DNA of 64,000 bases from Spongilla lacustris. Taxonomy: Eukaryota > Porifera > Demospongiae > Spongillida > Spongillidae. The position numbers were made by a program, and so were the translations under genes. Position 1 is the first letter of the stretch. Each line of letters opens with the position of its first letter. The notes below the pieces were generated by a model, which was given only the letters and a program-made list of their open reading frames with translations, made no database searches and was not told the DNA's origin. Below, one piece after another: positions 61,065-64,000 of this stretch. Location: positions 4,811,505 through 4,875,504 of the forward strand of contig OX442423.1 in NCBI GenBank assembly GCA_949361645.1, given 5' to 3'.

Positions 61065-62738
61065 GTACATAAAACAGCAGTTAAAATCAAAGTTCTACTA
61101 CTCACAAGCAATCTAATAACTATACACATTTGCAAAACAAATGTGTGAAGGAAATATCATGTATTTTAAGAAAGGATATCTAGCGATTCCCAGAATTCTT
61201 TTCTACACCCAACTAAGCGTTTAATAGGGCGCAATGTGAGTGAATTTTTTTATATAGAAGTGGGTATCATACAATGTTAACATATTGATCCACCGCATAC
61301 TTAGTTACCTTTCTTGTGGCATGCAGATTATGTACACTGATAGGATGCTAAAAAACCTATTAATCACTACAGGACTGTCCACTTCATCACTACATGTATG
61401 GGCAAAGCGCATTCCATTCATGACCTGGTGCTTTCAACCACACATAAGCACCACACGAAACGTAAATTCAATCTCTTCACGTCTGATGCAGCTTATTTGG
61501 AGGTGTGGAATAATGTATTATGCAATACAAACAAAGTCCTGGGGGAGAAGCCAGCAAAATTGAGGACAACAAAAGAGCTGTATGAGGTGGTCTAGGAAAC
61601 TCGGGGAGGGGGGGGGGGGAGGAGGAGGGAATTATATAGTCCTGGACTCAACCACGAATACATGTATTCACATGCAGACCATTAGACTAATTTTCAACGG
61701 GGTTTGAAGCGTAAAGTGTGAAAGCGGGTGATCTTACAGCTAGCGCTCCCCCATACCTCCTTGCTGGTGACCCCCATAGCTTCTTATAAAAATTTAATTA
61801 AAATAAAATTGGTGATGTAGGATTTGTAGACAGCAATTGAAGGAAAACAAGGAATTACGGATATTATGCATACATTAAATTATAAATATTACATACCTAC
61901 ATTTAGCACAGAATACAGAATGTGTTTCACTCCTTTTTTCCCCTCGGCGGGCTCCTACTTATACATAGCATGCATGAGAGCAAACAAAGAAAGAAGTGCA
62001 ACCTTGGAATATATTCAGTATAGTGCATCACATCACAGCAGTATAAGACAGTTTGACAGCTCACTTGCTATCAACATTAAATCACATAGTAATCAAAACA
62101 ATTTCTTTCTTTTAAACAGCTAAGTATCTGAACTGGCATGTAAGCAACACCCAGTCTTTCAGCCAGGTTATTTTGAAAGGCGATGGGACCCCTATAAAAG
62201 AAGTAATAGTGGAGGAGAGGACGTATTAGTAGTGAAGGAACAACATATTAGGCTCAGACCATATATGCCCTTACCCCGGCTGGCTCCAACCACAGCATCA
62301 TGATATTTAATGCCATTTTCTAATGTCTAGGCTAACACGTTTTTTCATTACCAGCTACCAAAATTGGTTTATCAGGATTAACCTAAGGATAGCACCCCCC
62401 CCCCCTACCCGTCATGAAACTATCCTCACATGATTCAAAGCCCTCTTCTCTTGACTGAAGGTACGCATGCGTTCTCCAAAGCCGTACTCCGGAATCAACG
62501 TACCCATTTCGATAAGTATGTTGATTAGCGATGTCACGTCTGGAGTACTTCTTAAAGGGAAGGGTCTATTAGTCATTCACACCAAAGATGCTTACCAGAT
62601 TGCTTGCCATTTTCATAAGTGGTGTACAAAAGGACCACCACTGAGTACAGCCCAGAATATAGGTCTACTATCATGGCCAAACTGCATCAGTGTCCATTAT
62701 ATCCAACTGTGTTGGGCCAAACAGGTGGAGAAGGAAGT
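61065..62738. other. Low-information region
   Basis: Short frames only (for example 61398-61595, 61866-62123, 62467-62740), none with a recognised domain. A G-rich run (61604-61630) and a stretch near 61735-61780 (cttacagctagcgctccccc) resemble the ends of element E and may be an old related insertion. A poly-C run lies at 62395-62405. Confidence 0.35.
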
Positions 62739-62739
62739 G

Positions 62740-62985
62740 ATTCATGAAGGAGGGGAAGGAAGAAGAGAGGGAGAGGAGAGAGGAGAAGAAGAGGGAGAGA
62801 ATGGAATGGAAGGATGGGAAGGGAGAAGAGAAGGGGAGAGTAGGGGAATGAAGGAGGGGGAGGAGGTGTAGGGAGGAGGGGGAGGAGGTGATGGGAGGAG
62901 GGGGAGAAGGTGAAGGGAGGAGGGGAGGAGGTGAAGGAAGGAGGGGGAGGAGGTAAAGGGAGGAGGGGGAGGAGGTGAAGGGAGG
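62740..62985 (+). repeat. GA-rich minisatellite
   Basis: Purine-only plus strand made of variants of ggaggaggtgaagggaggag with a period of about 22-24 bp. It produces long artefactual frames (Glu/Gly-rich on plus, Pro/Ser/Leu-rich on minus). Such homopurine tracts can form triplex DNA. Confidence 0.8.
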
Positions 62986-63756
62986 AACTGTGCCCACCAG
63001 GACGATCGGATGAGGCGAAAAGCAGACAGCGTGCTGAGAGAAGGGACTCAGTTTTGGAGATGGGAGCAAGTGAGTGGATCGATTGGTGCACATGGTGCTT
63101 TTCAGCGCTTTTGTTCGATCTGAACAACGCAATGTAACAGCATCAACGGATTGTGCATTTGTGGGTCACCCGCCCGCTGGCTGATCCATGCACAATTGTT
63201 CCTGCCAACTTTATAGGCAAGGACGTGCACCAGGCATCAAGTGATTGCAGCAATGCTGATTCTAATGCACAGTGGATAGATCTAGATCCATGGGCATGTC
63301 ATAATCAATATTGTATTCCCAGCCTGGGTTTTGTTGATCCCATGACTGTAAATTTTGTTTAAAAACTTAACTTGGGATCGTTGAACAAAACCTAAACCCA
63401 GGGCTGGAAATGTGATACATGATTTTTTCTTGTCTTAATGTTCGTCAATAACACACCATTTGAGGTGCGCACTTTATCATTATCTTTATGGCAATTCGCA
63501 CATATATATATATATATATATGTTGTGGGTAAACAAATGGGTGTTCCCAATTGTTTAAACTATTGAAGAGTGCTCAGCATGCAGTTATGTGTGTATTGCT
63601 TTGTCTGTGTTTTATATTTGTGTGAACAGCTGTTGCCCCGTATACAATGGTGTGAGAGCACAAGAATCATCTGAAGTCATGCTTGAACCCCTGAAGTTTA
63701 TGGACCACATCAATCCAGCATGAGGGGGCGGGCCAAGATAGTCTCATGATCGAAGC
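62986..63756. other. Intergenic with microsatellite
   Basis: No gene recognised. An imperfect inverted repeat (cagcctgggttttgttgatc near 63320 against the 63375-63405 region) and a (TA)n tract at 63499-63522. Confidence 0.35.
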
Positions 63757-63873
63757 AAGAAGCAGTATGACAAGGGTGTAAGTGGAGAGAAGTTCACAGT
63801 AGGTGATCAGGTGTGGCTGTTTGTACCTGCAGTAAAACAGGGAAGGACCAAAAAACTGCCGCTACCACTTTGG
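63757..63873 (+). pseudogene. Ty3/Gypsy integrase C-terminal fragment
   Basis: The frame KKQYDKGVSGEKFTVGDQVW continuing LFVPAVKQGRTKKL matches the conserved region after the catalytic core of Ty3/Gypsy integrases (YD...F.vGD.VWL..P...G...KL...W). It ends at the expected Trp (63871-63873), after which the strand of homology flips. Only about 39 codons remain, with a TAG shortly upstream in the same frame. Dead fragment. Confidence 0.65.
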
Positions 63874-64000
63874 ACAAAATGGCTTCCAAGGTCCTGTTGA
63901 AGCGTTCCACCTGTCTTTTACCTTGAGGATGGTATGCTGTGGTTCTCGTCTTGTTGATTCCCAACCGTTTGCACAGAGCAAATATTATGTAGATGGTATT
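63864..64000 (-). pseudogene. Ty3/Gypsy integrase core fragment, opposite strand, runs off the window
   Basis: On the minus strand the sequence reads LCKRLGINKTRTTAYHPQGK then RQVERFNRTLEAIL, the hallmark integrase-core segment with the catalytic Glu of VERFNR. It continues beyond 64000. It lies tail-to-tail with the integrase C-terminal fragment at 63757-63873, so the retroelement has been rearranged here by an inversion, or two copies abut. Confidence 0.8.

Noticed and set aside
62671..63132. Two long Pro/Ser/Leu-rich minus-strand frames and a Glu/Gly-rich plus frame
   Set aside because: Low-complexity translation of the GA-rich minisatellite.

Overview
The window is metazoan nuclear DNA. 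Genes are split by short GT-AG introns of roughly 60-120 bp. There is a secreted/membrane LDL-receptor class A protein built from phase-1 exons, a THAP-domain gene, and a piece of Ty3/Gypsy integrase. The style (compact introns, many palindromic tacatgta runs, very dense transposons) would suit a marine invertebrate such as a sponge, but I cannot fix the species. No bacterial genes, rRNA, tRNA or CRISPR array could be supported.

Layout. 1-1640: weak exon-like frames, mostly minus strand. 1645-6540: a 4.9 kb DNA transposon with perfect 23-bp terminal inverted repeats in TTAA sites. It carries a decayed, about 1,330-codon transposase-like gene with a Cys-rich N-terminus, a very acidic middle, DDE-like acidic motifs, a C2H2 finger and a C-terminal SAP domain. 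6712-22640: giant palindrome A (15.9 kb). 23.2-24.7 kb: an unrecognised multi-exon plus-strand gene candidate. 25.5-58.8 kb: a nest of insertions. 59054-59920 (minus): a four-exon LDLRAD-like membrane protein of 222 residues. 60057-61064 (plus): a THAP-domain gene, head-to-head with it and broken by frameshifts and a stop. 61.1-63.6 kb: low-information sequence with a GA-rich minisatellite. 63757-64000: inverted fragments of Ty3/Gypsy integrase.

The nest is the main feature. A palindromic element D (about 26036-58790) was split by element E (26414-54279; 5-bp duplication AAAGT, with the uninterrupted sequence preserved in D's other arm). E was split by palindrome C (27468-54068). C was split by palindrome B (37909-54033), a near twin of A. 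C also took a 624-bp piggyBac-like insertion G (29480-30103, TTAA). B contains a 64-bp perfect hairpin flanked by a 9-bp duplication. The relative ages are therefore D, then E, then C, then B, then the hairpin.

A/B and C/D/F are two families of very long foldback (snapback) elements. Each has short conserved ends, a unique outer module, long arms of tandem repeats and a small central spacer. In A and B the two arms of one element share indels that the other element lacks, so the arms are copied or converted from each other. C and D share their terminal modules but carry unrelated tandem repeats (48 bp versus 115 bp). No transposase for either family lies in the window, so they are probably mobilised in trans. 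Most long open frames in 9-57 kb are artefacts of these repeats.
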